8,440 nucleotides of DNA from an uncultured Bacilli bacterium (GCA_947627395.1 CANQVW010000063.1:1-8440); one strand, 5' to 3'. Shown: positions 1 through 7,483, numbered from the stretch's first letter. Notes: generated by a model not told the origin, from the letters alone. Numbers and translations are program-made.

Positions 1-1651
1 TGGATGTGGTGCTGTCATAGAATTTGATAACCAAAAATATACACAAAATTATCCAGCTTATAACAATTATTATTATGGTGGTGACCAAGTTAACATTGAT
101 AACAAAATTAGTGAGGACAAAGGAACGCTATATCTTGGAATGTATGGTTTCTTAATTACAGCAAGTGATCATCCAAGAGGAGTCCTAGCTGTTATTGATA
201 AGGGTGGATTTAGCACAAAACTTTCCGCAGGTTCATTATCAAAAGAGAATTATGCATACTTTTCTGTCGATGTTCGTTCTAATGAAACCATTAAAGTAGG
301 TAGCAGTAAATGGGCAACGGATTATACTAAATGGAGTAAAAAATTACCTGGTGAAGATTTTCAATATTCTTATGTTTTCTTAAATCCAAATGAAGTAAGT
401 TATGTCGGATTAGCCAATCGCTATCGTCAATATTTAATGGATCGTGATGGATTACAAGAAAAGGATACAACAACATCAACCGTTCTTGATTTAAATCTAT
501 TAGGTTCTTATGATCGTTATTCAATGACTCTAGGAATTAAATATAAAACAGCAGGTGCCTTAACAACATTTAGTCAAGCAAAAGACATTATTGAAGAATT
601 AAAAGAAAACAAGGTTCAAAACTTTAGTGTGACTTATACAGGATGGACCAATGAGCGTTTAGAATATGAAGTTGGTGGATCTATCAAAGTCGCTAGTATT
701 TTAGGAAAAGCAATGTCCATGCGCAAATTCTTTGAATATTGTAGTGAAAATGCCATTACGTTCTATCCTGAAATGTTTGTTACAACAACAACAGGATATG
801 ATATGAGTTTTGGTAGCTCTAAATATTCTGCGCGTAGTGCAAGTAATGCTGTATCCTGTCTATATGAATTTAACCCTGCAACAGAAAGACAGGACAAGAA
901 ATTATCTAGAGAATATCGTCTTTCACCTAGATATTATCAAACAATCGCCCAAAAAATTAATAAATCTTTCAAAAAATTGAAGATTTGGCAAAGTAGTACT
1001 AATCAATATGGTGGATATTACTTGTCTGACTTAGGTAATTTCAGTATTGGTAATTACAAAAACGGACAAGAAATTTATGGTGAAGAAGCGAAACTTTATC
1101 AACAATCCGCTATGGATGTTTTGTCAGAAAACAATAACATTAAGATTTCTGCACCATATGATTATGCCTTCAAATATATTAATTTTGCAAGTGAAGTTCC
1201 ATACAGTGCTTCAAAATGGGGTATGTTTGACTATGAAATTCCATTCTATCAATTGGTGGTTAGTGGACTGTTTGACTATTGTTCTAATCCACTAAATGAA
1301 AATTCTGATTTGATCTTCATTAAATCTTTAGCACAAGGCGCTAATCTTGGTGCACTACTTTCCGCAAATGATCCAAGTGAATTACTAGATACCGATTATA
1401 CATACTATTTTGATGTACATTATCAAAATCACAAAGATGAAATTATTCGTTGCGTTCAAGAAATGGATGCACTTGGAATTCATCAAGGTCGTTTGACTTA
1501 TTATGAAAATGTAACAAAAGACATTTGTTATGTTGAATATACAAAGAAAGATGGAACTAAAATCAAATTAAGAATCAATACAACGAACAAAGATGCAGAA
1601 TATGGGGATCATCTTGTTATGGGACCATATTCCTATGAAATCGTGGAATAG
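1..1651 (+). CDS. DUF5696-family protein, putative glycoside hydrolase (5'-truncated by the window edge)
   Basis: The frame is open from base 2, so the gene starts upstream; 549 residues are visible, ending at a TAG stop at 1649-1651. The ATG at 140 is internal, not the start. The first residues (GCGAVIEF, then YYYGGD) look like the conserved GSGALI...YG-D stretch that, as I recall the family, lies in the N-terminal beta-rich part of DUF5696 proteins. A segment with YVGLANRYRQYL (about visible residues 134-145) follows, then a probable alpha/beta barrel with YTGWTN (about 212-217), FYPEM, YLSDLGN (about 340-346) and EIPFYQ (about 412-417). Family members are often encoded beside carbohydrate ABC importers, as here, where a permease begins 13 bases downstream. 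A sugar-cleaving role is inferred from fold-like features and context; no reaction is established. Acidic residues in PEMF and SDLG are candidate catalytic residues only. Any signal peptide would be outside the window. Confidence 0.8.
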   Translation, partial: GCGAVIEFDNQKYTQNYPAYNNYYYGGDQVNIDNKISEDKGTLYLGMYGFLITASDHPRGVLAVIDKGGFSTKLSAGSLSKENYAYFSVDVRSNETIKVGSSKWATDYTKWSKKLPGEDFQYSYVFLNPNEVSYVGLANRYRQYLMDRDGLQEKDTTTSTVLDLNLLGSYDRYSMTLGIKYKTAGALTTFSQAKDIIEELKENKVQNFSVTYTGWTNERLEYEVGGSIKVASILGKAMSMRKFFEYCSENAITFYPEMFVTTTTGYDMSFGSSKYSARSASNAVSCLYEFNPATERQDKKLSREYRLSPRYYQTIAQKINKSFKKLKIWQSSTNQYGGYYLSDLGNFSIGNYKNGQEIYGEEAKLYQQSAMDVLSENNNIKISAPYDYAFKYINFASEVPYSASKWGMFDYEIPFYQLVVSGLFDYCSNPLNENSDLIFIKSLAQGANLGALLSANDPSELLDTDYTYYFDVHYQNHKDEIIRCVQEMDALGIHQGRLTYYENVTKDICYVEYTKKDGTKIKLRINTTNKDAEYGDHLVMGPYSYEIVE

Positions 1652-1652
1652 G

Positions 1653-1659
1653 AAGGAGG
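1653..1659 (+). promoter_or_regulatory. Shine-Dalgarno site fixing the start of the first permease
   Basis: AAGGAGG lies directly after the upstream TAG stop and 5 bases before the ATG at 1665. The reading frame is open further upstream, to an ATG at 1593 inside the DUF5696 gene, but only the 1665 ATG has this strong site. The 24 extra residues from 1593 would simply be the upstream gene read out of frame. Confidence 0.85.
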
Positions 1660-1664
1660 AAACA

Positions 1665-2789
1665 ATGAATAAAATTAAAAAAGCTTTGCATAAAGCTAAA
1701 GAAGCTGTGGGTTCATTTTTTCAAAAAATCTTCGCCCCAGTAAAACGTTGGTGGCATAAAGTTTCACAAACCAAATTTATGCAAAAAGTCATTAATGTTC
1801 TTGCTTTTATTCCAAGAAAAATCAAAGGTTTAAAGAATCATACAAGAAAAGTCATTTGGGGATTAATATTCCTTGTGCCATTAATGATTGGATTCATTTA
1901 TTTCTTCTTGATTCCATTCATTTATACGATTTGGTTTAGTTTATCTTATGTATATATTCGTGCTGGTGAAGGATTGAAATCAGAATTTATTGGTATTGAT
2001 AACTTTAAATATTTGTTTAATGTGTTAAACATTACCTACAATTATGAAAGTATTCCTTTTACACAATATTTAGTTCAAGTCATCATTTTAATTGCAACAG
2101 ACATTCCAATTATTTTGATCTTCAGTTTAATTATGGCTGTTGTGTTAAATTCTAAATTTAAAGGTCGTGCTTTGGTTCGTGCCATCTTCTTTATGCCAGT
2201 TATCTTCAACTCACAAGCGATTGACATGGCAGTTGCAGCGATTCCAGAGCTCGCCGAGTCGACCAGCAATGCAACGGCAGATTTGTTTAATCAAATGTTT
2301 AGTTTTAAAGAGTTCTTGACGAATGCCAACTTTCCAACGTGGTTAGTCAACTTCTTAAGTAGTGCATCGAGTCGTATTTATGACGTTATTACGTATTCAG
2401 GTATTCAAATTTTAATTTTCCTTTCCGCAATTCAGTCTGTACCTCGTCATTTGTATGAGGCAGCTAAAATGGAAGGGGCAACACAATATGAAATGTTCTG
2501 GAAGATTACCTTCCCAATGGTATCACCAATGCTCTTAGCCGCGGCAGTTTATACCGTTGTTGATTCCTTCTTAAGATCACCAATGGTTAAAACTTTGCAA
2601 ACCTATGACAATCCAGGAAAGATTATTGAGGGAATTGGTGAATTAGGTAAAGTCGTTGATGGAGTTCATCAGTTGTCTTTCTATGGCGCTGGAGCTGCGA
2701 TTTCTATCGTATTCTTTGCCATTGCTGCTGTCATTGTACTTGTTGTGTTAGGAATTTTATCAAGGGTGGTGTTCTATTATGACGAATAA
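1665..2789 (+). CDS. Carbohydrate ABC transporter permease, MalF/UgpA-like
   Basis: This 374-residue integral membrane protein is one half of the channel of a binding-protein-dependent sugar importer. By eye there are six hydrophobic segments at about residues 64-95, 135-160, 168-190, 243-258, 287-305 and 340-368. The EAA loop that docks the ATPase is clear at about 264-285 (YEAAKMEGATQ...KITFPMVSP). Two features are unusual. A basic N-terminal tail of about 62 residues carries 17 Lys/Arg and one Glu, with aromatic pairs such as WW. A loop of about 50 residues lies between segments 3 and 4, longer than usual at that place in the family. The gene overlaps the next permease by 11 bases, so the two should be translationally coupled. 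The substrate cannot be read from the sequence; the NagZ/NagB genes downstream suggest amino-sugar saccharides. No ATPase gene is visible, so a shared MsmK-type ATPase encoded elsewhere is likely. Confidence 0.93.
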   Translation: MNKIKKALHKAKEAVGSFFQKIFAPVKRWWHKVSQTKFMQKVINVLAFIPRKIKGLKNHTRKVIWGLIFLVPLMIGFIYFFLIPFIYTIWFSLSYVYIRAGEGLKSEFIGIDNFKYLFNVLNITYNYESIPFTQYLVQVIILIATDIPIILIFSLIMAVVLNSKFKGRALVRAIFFMPVIFNSQAIDMAVAAIPELAESTSNATADLFNQMFSFKEFLTNANFPTWLVNFLSSASSRIYDVITYSGIQILIFLSAIQSVPRHLYEAAKMEGATQYEMFWKITFPMVSPMLLAAAVYTVVDSFLRSPMVKTLQTYDNPGKIIEGIGELGKVVDGVHQLSFYGAGAAISIVFFAIAAVIVLVVLGILSRVVFYYDE

Positions 2790-4107
2790 AGATGAAAAAG
2801 AAATCCAAGAATCAGTAGAACAAGAAATTAAGGAAACCACCTCAATCGACGAAGTATCCAATCTTGAAAAAGAAGATACGAAAAAAAGAAAGAAAAAGAA
2901 TGATTCTGAAGAAGAACTAACTCCTGAAGAAAAAGAAGAACAGGCAAAAAAAGAAAGAGACATGTACATCACAAAACTTTGTGCTGATCGTGCCTTAGAG
3001 CAAATGCAAGAAGAAACACCTTTGCCTGAAGAAATTGTTCAAGAAGAGGCTGTTAGTGAAGAAGCAGTTTTAGAGAATTTAACTTTTGCGCAACGTATGA
3101 AAAAACATATGGAACAAGCTAAAGTGAATTGGAACGACCCAACCAAGAAAATGGTTCGAAATCGTCGTGCTCTTGAAATTTTTGGAACCATTTTTAGAAC
3201 ATTCATTTTAATTGGACTTTGCTTTGTTATTTTACTTCCAGTTTTACAAAAAGTTTCTTATGCAATTCGTGCTCCACAAGATATTTCTAACCAACAAGTG
3301 GTATGGATTCCTGAACATTGGAGTTTAATGAATGTCAAGATTGCCTATACCTATCTAACAATAAACTCAAATACAACGTTCTTAAATTCTATTTTCTTGT
3401 CAGCTATTTGTATGGTCATTCAAATTATGGCTACAGCAGTTGCTGGTTATGCATTTGCACGTTTAAAAGTAAAATACTTTTCTAATATTTTCTTTTATCT
3501 AGTCATTTTAACATTGGTTGTACCAAATGAATCCCTAACGATTGCAAGATCATTATTCTTCCAGGATACACCATTCTTCTTTGTTAACTTAATTTCCAAT
3601 GTCTTTGCCATGTTTATCATGTCAGCCTTCGGAATGGGACTTCGTAGTGCTATCTTCATTTATTTGTTTAGACAGTTCTTCCGTGGAGTTCCAATTGAAC
3701 TGGAAGAATCAGCAGAAGTAGATGGTGCGGGCGTTATTCGTACATTCTGGAGCGTTATGCTTCCAAATGCTCGTGGTGCAATTGTTACTGTAGGATTATT
3801 CTCATTTGTATGGCAATATAATGATTTCTATTATGCAACATTATATAAATTTAATGATCCAAAAGTATTGCCACTACTAACCACATCATTAGCAGGTAGT
3901 GTAAGCCAGTTTAGGTCTATGTTTGAAACATCTTTTAGAACCCTAATCAACGAGTTGGGTGAAACCATCGCCCGTGATGATAAATTCTATGGCTTAATCT
4001 TAAATACAGGTGCATTACTAATGATGTTACCTTTGATTATTGCATATTTCTTTGTACAACGATTGTTTGTTGAATCAATTGAGCGTACAGGAATTACAGG
4101 AATGTAA
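2779..4107 (+). CDS. Carbohydrate ABC transporter permease, MalG-like, with long acidic N-terminal extension
   Basis: This 442-residue protein is the second channel subunit. The MalG-like core covers about residues 135-442, with hydrophobic segments near 136-160, 203-225, 236-256, 275-300, 332-352 and 405-428. It has an EAA loop at about 307-328 (ELEESAEVDGAGV...MLPNARGA) and the typical MalG-type tail QRLFVESIERTGITGM. Family members usually have about 270-300 residues. The excess is an N-terminal cytoplasmic region of about 130 residues, rich in Glu and Lys (33 acidic and 16 basic among the first 100) and probably disordered or coiled-coil. The ATG at 2779 lies inside the end of the preceding gene, with a weak GGGTGG site 9-14 bases upstream. 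Starting here keeps the acidic tail, which is encoded in frame with no stop. It forms a heterodimer with the upstream permease by inference from gene order. Confidence 0.92.
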   Translation: MTNKDEKEIQESVEQEIKETTSIDEVSNLEKEDTKKRKKKNDSEEELTPEEKEEQAKKERDMYITKLCADRALEQMQEETPLPEEIVQEEAVSEEAVLENLTFAQRMKKHMEQAKVNWNDPTKKMVRNRRALEIFGTIFRTFILIGLCFVILLPVLQKVSYAIRAPQDISNQQVVWIPEHWSLMNVKIAYTYLTINSNTTFLNSIFLSAICMVIQIMATAVAGYAFARLKVKYFSNIFFYLVILTLVVPNESLTIARSLFFQDTPFFFVNLISNVFAMFIMSAFGMGLRSAIFIYLFRQFFRGVPIELEESAEVDGAGVIRTFWSVMLPNARGAIVTVGLFSFVWQYNDFYYATLYKFNDPKVLPLLTTSLAGSVSQFRSMFETSFRTLINELGETIARDDKFYGLILNTGALLMMLPLIIAYFFVQRLFVESIERTGITGM

Positions 4108-4120
4108 TCAAAAAGTATTA

Positions 4121-4148
4121 AAACTGCCGATTTCGGCAGTTTTATTTT
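4121..4148 (+). terminator. Intrinsic-terminator-like hairpin between transport and hydrolase genes
   Basis: AAACTGCCG (4121-4129) pairs perfectly with CGGCAGTTT (4134-4142) around a 4-base loop, followed by the T-rich run ATTTT. It sits 13 bases after the permease stop and ends 15 bases before the nagZ ATG. Because the T-run is short and interrupted and I see no good promoter between it and nagZ, it may be a leaky terminator or mRNA-processing/stability hairpin that lowers nagZ-nagB expression relative to the permeases. Confidence 0.75.
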
Positions 4149-4163
4149 AAAAGGAGACGAACA

Positions 4164-5714
4164 ATGAAAATAGAAGACATGACATTAAAAGACAAAATTG
4201 CCCAAATGCTTTGCTTTGCTTTTCATGGTACAGAGTGGAATGATCAATTAAAAACATTAATTGTCGATCATCACATTGGAAATATCATCTATTTTGCAAG
4301 AAATGTGAAAGACGTAACACAAGTTCAAAAACTTAATCAAATCATCAAGCAACATGCCACCTATCCATTATGGATAGGTCTAGACCAAGAAGGAGGCATG
4401 GTTCGACGAATTGAAGAAGGAATTACCTACGTTCCAGGAGCCATGGCACTAAGTGCAGGAGGAAAAGATCAAATTTTTTCAATCCATCAAGTCTTAGGGG
4501 AAGATTTGCATTTCCTAGGATTTGACATCGATTTTGCTCCAGTCGGTGATGTCAATAACAATCCTAAAAATCCTGTTATTAACTCTAGAAGTTTTAGTGA
4601 TGATCCGAATGTTGTTGCAAAGTGTTGTGTCGATGCAGCACTAGGTTTACAAGCTGGGGGAATTCTTCCAACGATAAAACATTTTCCAGGACATGGAGAT
4701 ACATCTGTCGATAGTCATGTGGGTTTACCTGTCGTGAAAAAAACAAAAGAAGAATTAGAACGATGTGAATTTGTTCCATTTGCATCAGCCATTCAACATC
4801 AAGTTGATGGCATTATGATTTCGCACATTTTATATGAAAAAATAGATGCCACATATCCATCTTCCCTATCTTGTTCTGTGATTACAGATGTATTAAAAAA
4901 TCAATTAGGATTTAAAGGACTAATTATTACTGATTCGTTAACCATGGGAGCGATATGGAACAAATATTCCATTGAAGAAATTATTGAGTTGGGTGTGAAT
5001 GCTGGAAATGATATCTTAATGTTTTGTGGAAAAGCAGATTTGAATGAACAACTTCAAATTATTCATGCATTTCAAAAATTAGTTGAAGAAGAAAAAATTA
5101 CAATAGAGAGAATCAATACATCCGTTTCTAAAATTTTAATGCTCAAAGAAAAATATCAAAATCAATTTAAAGAAAAAGAGAAAGATTCCAAAAGAATCAA
5201 ATATTTTCAAAAATTAGCCCAAAATTTAACTATTGCTAGCATTACAAAAGTGAAAGGAACAAATTTACTTCCTTTAAAACAAAATGATTCTGTTTTGATT
5301 TTATTTCCAAAAATTCGCTTGACAACTTTGGTTGATAATGCAAATAATACTATTGAAACATTAAATAAGTATTTAAATTATGAGGAAATAATCATTGAGC
5401 AAGATGAAAAAACTTTAGAAAATATCGTGCAAAATCAATCAAAGTATGATAAAATATTATTCGTAACGTATAATGTTAAAGAGAATGATTTTCAAACAAA
5501 AATTTATTCCTTGTTAGAAAAAGAAAAAGTGATTGTCATTGCTTTAAGATCACCTTATGACATCAATGAATTACCGGGTTGTCATGATTATATCTGCACC
5601 TATGACATAACTAAAGAATCTTTACAAGCTTTAGCAGTTTGTTTAAAAACAAATCAATTTAACACAAAGTTACCTATTCAATTAGAAAAAGAGGAGAAAA
5701 AAGAAAATGATTAA
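4164..5714 (+). CDS. nagZ: Beta-N-acetylhexosaminidase, GH3 family, two-domain, cytoplasmic
   Basis: This exo-hydrolase removes non-reducing-end beta-GlcNAc, for example from GlcNAc-MurNAc or GlcNAc-anhydroMurNAc muropeptide fragments. The 516-residue protein has a GH3 TIM barrel (about 1-335) with IGLDQEGGMVRR (71-82), the family signature KHFPGHGDT (172-180), the Asp183-Ser-His185 acid/base dyad typical of NagZ, and the nucleophile Asp257 in IITDSLTMGA. Residues 336-505 form a divergent second alpha/beta domain starting near LLPLKQNDSVLILFPK, as in Gram-positive NagZ enzymes; single-domain Gram-negative forms have about 340 residues. There is no signal peptide or lipobox, so it should act in the cytoplasm, unlike the secreted Bacillus subtilis NagZ, which implies intact saccharides are imported. 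AAAAGGAG ends 7 bases before the ATG. The end overlaps nagB by 8 bases. The C-terminal third is visibly more A-rich and Lys-rich than the barrel. Confidence 0.93.
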   Translation: MKIEDMTLKDKIAQMLCFAFHGTEWNDQLKTLIVDHHIGNIIYFARNVKDVTQVQKLNQIIKQHATYPLWIGLDQEGGMVRRIEEGITYVPGAMALSAGGKDQIFSIHQVLGEDLHFLGFDIDFAPVGDVNNNPKNPVINSRSFSDDPNVVAKCCVDAALGLQAGGILPTIKHFPGHGDTSVDSHVGLPVVKKTKEELERCEFVPFASAIQHQVDGIMISHILYEKIDATYPSSLSCSVITDVLKNQLGFKGLIITDSLTMGAIWNKYSIEEIIELGVNAGNDILMFCGKADLNEQLQIIHAFQKLVEEEKITIERINTSVSKILMLKEKYQNQFKEKEKDSKRIKYFQKLAQNLTIASITKVKGTNLLPLKQNDSVLILFPKIRLTTLVDNANNTIETLNKYLNYEEIIIEQDEKTLENIVQNQSKYDKILFVTYNVKENDFQTKIYSLLEKEKVIVIALRSPYDINELPGCHDYICTYDITKESLQALAVCLKTNQFNTKLPIQLEKEEKKEND

Positions 5715-6444
5715 ATTCATCAAAGTTAAAGACTATCAAGAATTAAGTAAAGTTGCTGGAGAAATTATGCTAAATGTAATTAAGGAAAAACCAAATTGTA
5801 CACTAGGACTTGCTACAGGTAGTAGTCCAATTGGACTTTATCAATACTTAATTAATGCATATAAAAAAGGAGAAATTTCATTTAAAAATGTGAAAACATA
5901 CAATTTAGATGAATATTGTGAATTACCAAGAGAACATCCAGAAAGCTATTATTCTTTTATGCACACCAATTTATTCAATCATGTTGACATTTTAGAAGAA
6001 AATGTTCATTTACCTTCTTCTTTAGGAAAAGATTTACAAAAGAATTGTCAAGAGTATAGTGATGCTTTAAATAAAGCTACTATTGATATTCAATTGTTAG
6101 GAATTGGTGCGAACGGTCATATTGGATTTAATGAACCAGGAACTTCATTTGATAGTGAAACTTTAGTCGTTACATTAACTGAAAAAACAAGAAGAGATAA
6201 TGCACGTTTCTTTGATAACGATATTAACAAAGTTCCAACCCATGCAATTACAATGGGAATTAAAAATATCATGAATGCAAAAGAAGTATTATTGGTTGCA
6301 AGTGGTGAAAATAAAGCAGAAGCCATTTATCAACTGGTTCATGGAGAAATCACAGAAGATTTTCCAGCTTCAGCACTAAAGAAGCATCCAGGTGTAGTGA
6401 CTGTTGTTGCTGATGAGGCTGCATGTTCTTTATTAAAAGACTAA
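5707..6444 (+). CDS. nagB: Glucosamine-6-phosphate deaminase
   Basis: Converts glucosamine-6-phosphate to fructose-6-phosphate and ammonia, linking amino-sugar catabolism to glycolysis in the cytoplasm. The 245-residue length matches the short Bacillus-type NagB rather than the longer allosteric enterobacterial form. Signatures are LGLATGSSPIGLY (33-45), YNLDEYCEL (65-73, with the general base Asp68) and GIGANGHIGFNEPGTSF (132-148), which holds active-site His138 and Glu143. Asn136 replaces the Asp seen in Escherichia coli NagB, but this is normal in Bacillota enzymes and not a defect. A GAGGAG site lies 10 bases before the ATG, within the end of nagZ, and the overlap implies coupled expression. 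The partner deacetylase gene nagA is not in the window. Confidence 0.96.
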   Translation: MIKFIKVKDYQELSKVAGEIMLNVIKEKPNCTLGLATGSSPIGLYQYLINAYKKGEISFKNVKTYNLDEYCELPREHPESYYSFMHTNLFNHVDILEENVHLPSSLGKDLQKNCQEYSDALNKATIDIQLLGIGANGHIGFNEPGTSFDSETLVVTLTEKTRRDNARFFDNDINKVPTHAITMGIKNIMNAKEVLLVASGENKAEAIYQLVHGEITEDFPASALKKHPGVVTVVADEAACSLLKD

Positions 6445-6445
6445 G

Positions 6446-7375
6446 ATGAAAAATCCATCGATTGAAATCAAAGAAGTAGAAGAAGATATTCATATTCTTG
6501 AACTTTGGAATCAAGAAATGGGATTGATTTATCCAATTACTCCTTTTGCATATGAAGAAAATGTTGCAAAAGATTCATCTAAACATATTTTTTGTGCTTA
6601 TGATGAAAAAAGAATTGTTGGATTCTTAATCTTAAAGTCTTTTCATCATGAAATGCTTTTAGATTATGATTCTCTTGCTTTTGTATCTTTATTTTATGTT
6701 TCAAAAAAATATCGCCATCAAGGCATAGGCACAAAACTATTTGATATCGCAGAATCATATTGTGATGGAAAAACCATTCAAATAGGTAAAGATATTCATA
6801 ATTTCTTTCCAGGCGTTCCAACAGATTTTGATAATCTAACAGATGTTTGGCTTGAAAAAAGAGGATATCAAGGAATAAGGTATACGCATGATTTGATTTC
6901 TAGAAATCCAAAACCATTGAAAATTGAAAATACTTTATATAAATTTACTTCTGCAACACTTCATGATCAAGAAGAGCTAATTTCCTTTCTTTTAGATCAA
7001 CGTTGGGCACGTTGGGCATATGAAGCCAAAGAATATTTTTTAAGTGGTGGAACAGGTGAAGAATACCTACTGATTAAAGATAAAGGAAAAATCATTGCAT
7101 TTTGTCGAATAAATGACAAACAAACCAAACAAATGGCATATAATATGATGTGGCAAGAGCGTTTTAATTCTTTAGGAGGTATTGGACCATTAGGTGTCGA
7201 TTGCTTATATCGAAAAAAACATTTAGGGTTAGATATTGTATCTTATGCTATCGATGTACTAAAAGAAAGATCAGTTACTGAAATCATGATTGATTGGACA
7301 GGGTTAATGGAGTTTTATCAACAGTTTTGTTTTGAAGTTTGGAAATCATACAAGTATATGTGTAAAAAACTTTGA
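6446..7375 (+). CDS. Tandem-GNAT N-acetyltransferase, probable GlmA-like glucosamine/glucosaminide acetyltransferase
   Basis: This 309-residue protein has two GNAT folds in a row. The N-terminal one (about 1-150) carries the acetyl-CoA loop VSKKYRHQGIG (85-95). The C-terminal one (about 163-309) has the equivalent GVDCLYRKKHLGLDI (250-264), followed by a strand and helix with IDWTGLMEFYQQFCF. It starts one base after the nagB stop and lacks a strong ribosome binding site of its own, so it is probably translated by coupling. Known biology: Clostridium acetobutylicum GlmA is a two-GNAT-domain enzyme, linked to nagZ, that re-acetylates glucosamine residues from de-N-acetylated cell wall. The same architecture and neighbourhood here suggest the same job, making non-acetylated fragments cleavable by NagZ. 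GNAT assignment is solid; the substrate is inference. The stop is TGA at 7373-7375, and I see no convincing terminator after it. Confidence 0.87.
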   Translation: MKNPSIEIKEVEEDIHILELWNQEMGLIYPITPFAYEENVAKDSSKHIFCAYDEKRIVGFLILKSFHHEMLLDYDSLAFVSLFYVSKKYRHQGIGTKLFDIAESYCDGKTIQIGKDIHNFFPGVPTDFDNLTDVWLEKRGYQGIRYTHDLISRNPKPLKIENTLYKFTSATLHDQEELISFLLDQRWARWAYEAKEYFLSGGTGEEYLLIKDKGKIIAFCRINDKQTKQMAYNMMWQERFNSLGGIGPLGVDCLYRKKHLGLDIVSYAIDVLKERSVTEIMIDWTGLMEFYQQFCFEVWKSYKYMCKKL

Positions 7376-7469
7376 TTAAAAATGATAATAGAAAGGTATA
7401 AATTGAAGTAAACAGAAACCATTCGCTTAAATAAAATTTAAAGAACCTTAAATCAAAGTAAAAAAATTA

Positions 7470-7483
7470 TAAAAACGCTTGCC
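7470..7483 (+). promoter_or_regulatory. cre-like catabolite-repression site overlapping the -35
   Basis: TAAAAACGCTTGCC matches 12 of 14 positions of the Bacillota cre consensus TGWAARCGYTWNCA, including the AARCGYT core; the mismatches are G to A at position 2 and the last base. It overlaps the -35 element by five bases, a position where CcpA binding would block RNA polymerase. Found by inspection only. Confidence 0.5.

Noticed and set aside
1047..1295. Plus-strand open frame of 82 codons inside the DUF5696 gene
   Set aside because: Fully contained in a well-supported coding frame, with no ribosome binding site and no recognisable protein features. The same applies to the short minus-strand frames near 327-524, 2075-2269, 4594-4785, 6117-6326 and 6579-6821.
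1593..1664. In-frame upstream extension of the first permease to an ATG at 1593
   Set aside because: It lies wholly inside the DUF5696 gene in another frame, lacks a ribosome binding site, and the 1665 ATG has a strong AAGGAGG at the right distance.
2760..2972. Minus-strand open frame rich in Ser and Phe
   Set aside because: It is the complement of the Glu/Lys-rich permease tail; its Ser/Phe runs are the mirror of GAA and AAA codons, with no start signals.
4079..4108. Promoter-like pair TTGAGC and TGTAAT before nagZ
   Set aside because: The -35 is poor and the spacer is 18 bases, and transcription would start just ahead of the terminator-like hairpin, so it would be stopped at once. The match also lies in the coding end of the permease.
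6117..6130. Apparent loss of the catalytic Asp in NagB (Asn136 in GANGHIG)
   Set aside because: Bacillus subtilis-type NagB enzymes naturally carry Asn at this position, so it is a lineage feature and not a mutation.
7427..7441. Small hairpin TTAAAT-AAA-ATTTAA in the intergenic gap
   Set aside because: Only six A/T pairs and no T-tract; such matches are expected by chance in this base composition.
7369..7459. Inverted repeat ACTTTGATT / AATCAAAGT across the end of the acetyltransferase gene, considered as its terminator
   Set aside because: The 9-bp arms are separated by 73 bases, the stem is A/T-rich, and the downstream arm is followed by an A-run rather than a T-run.
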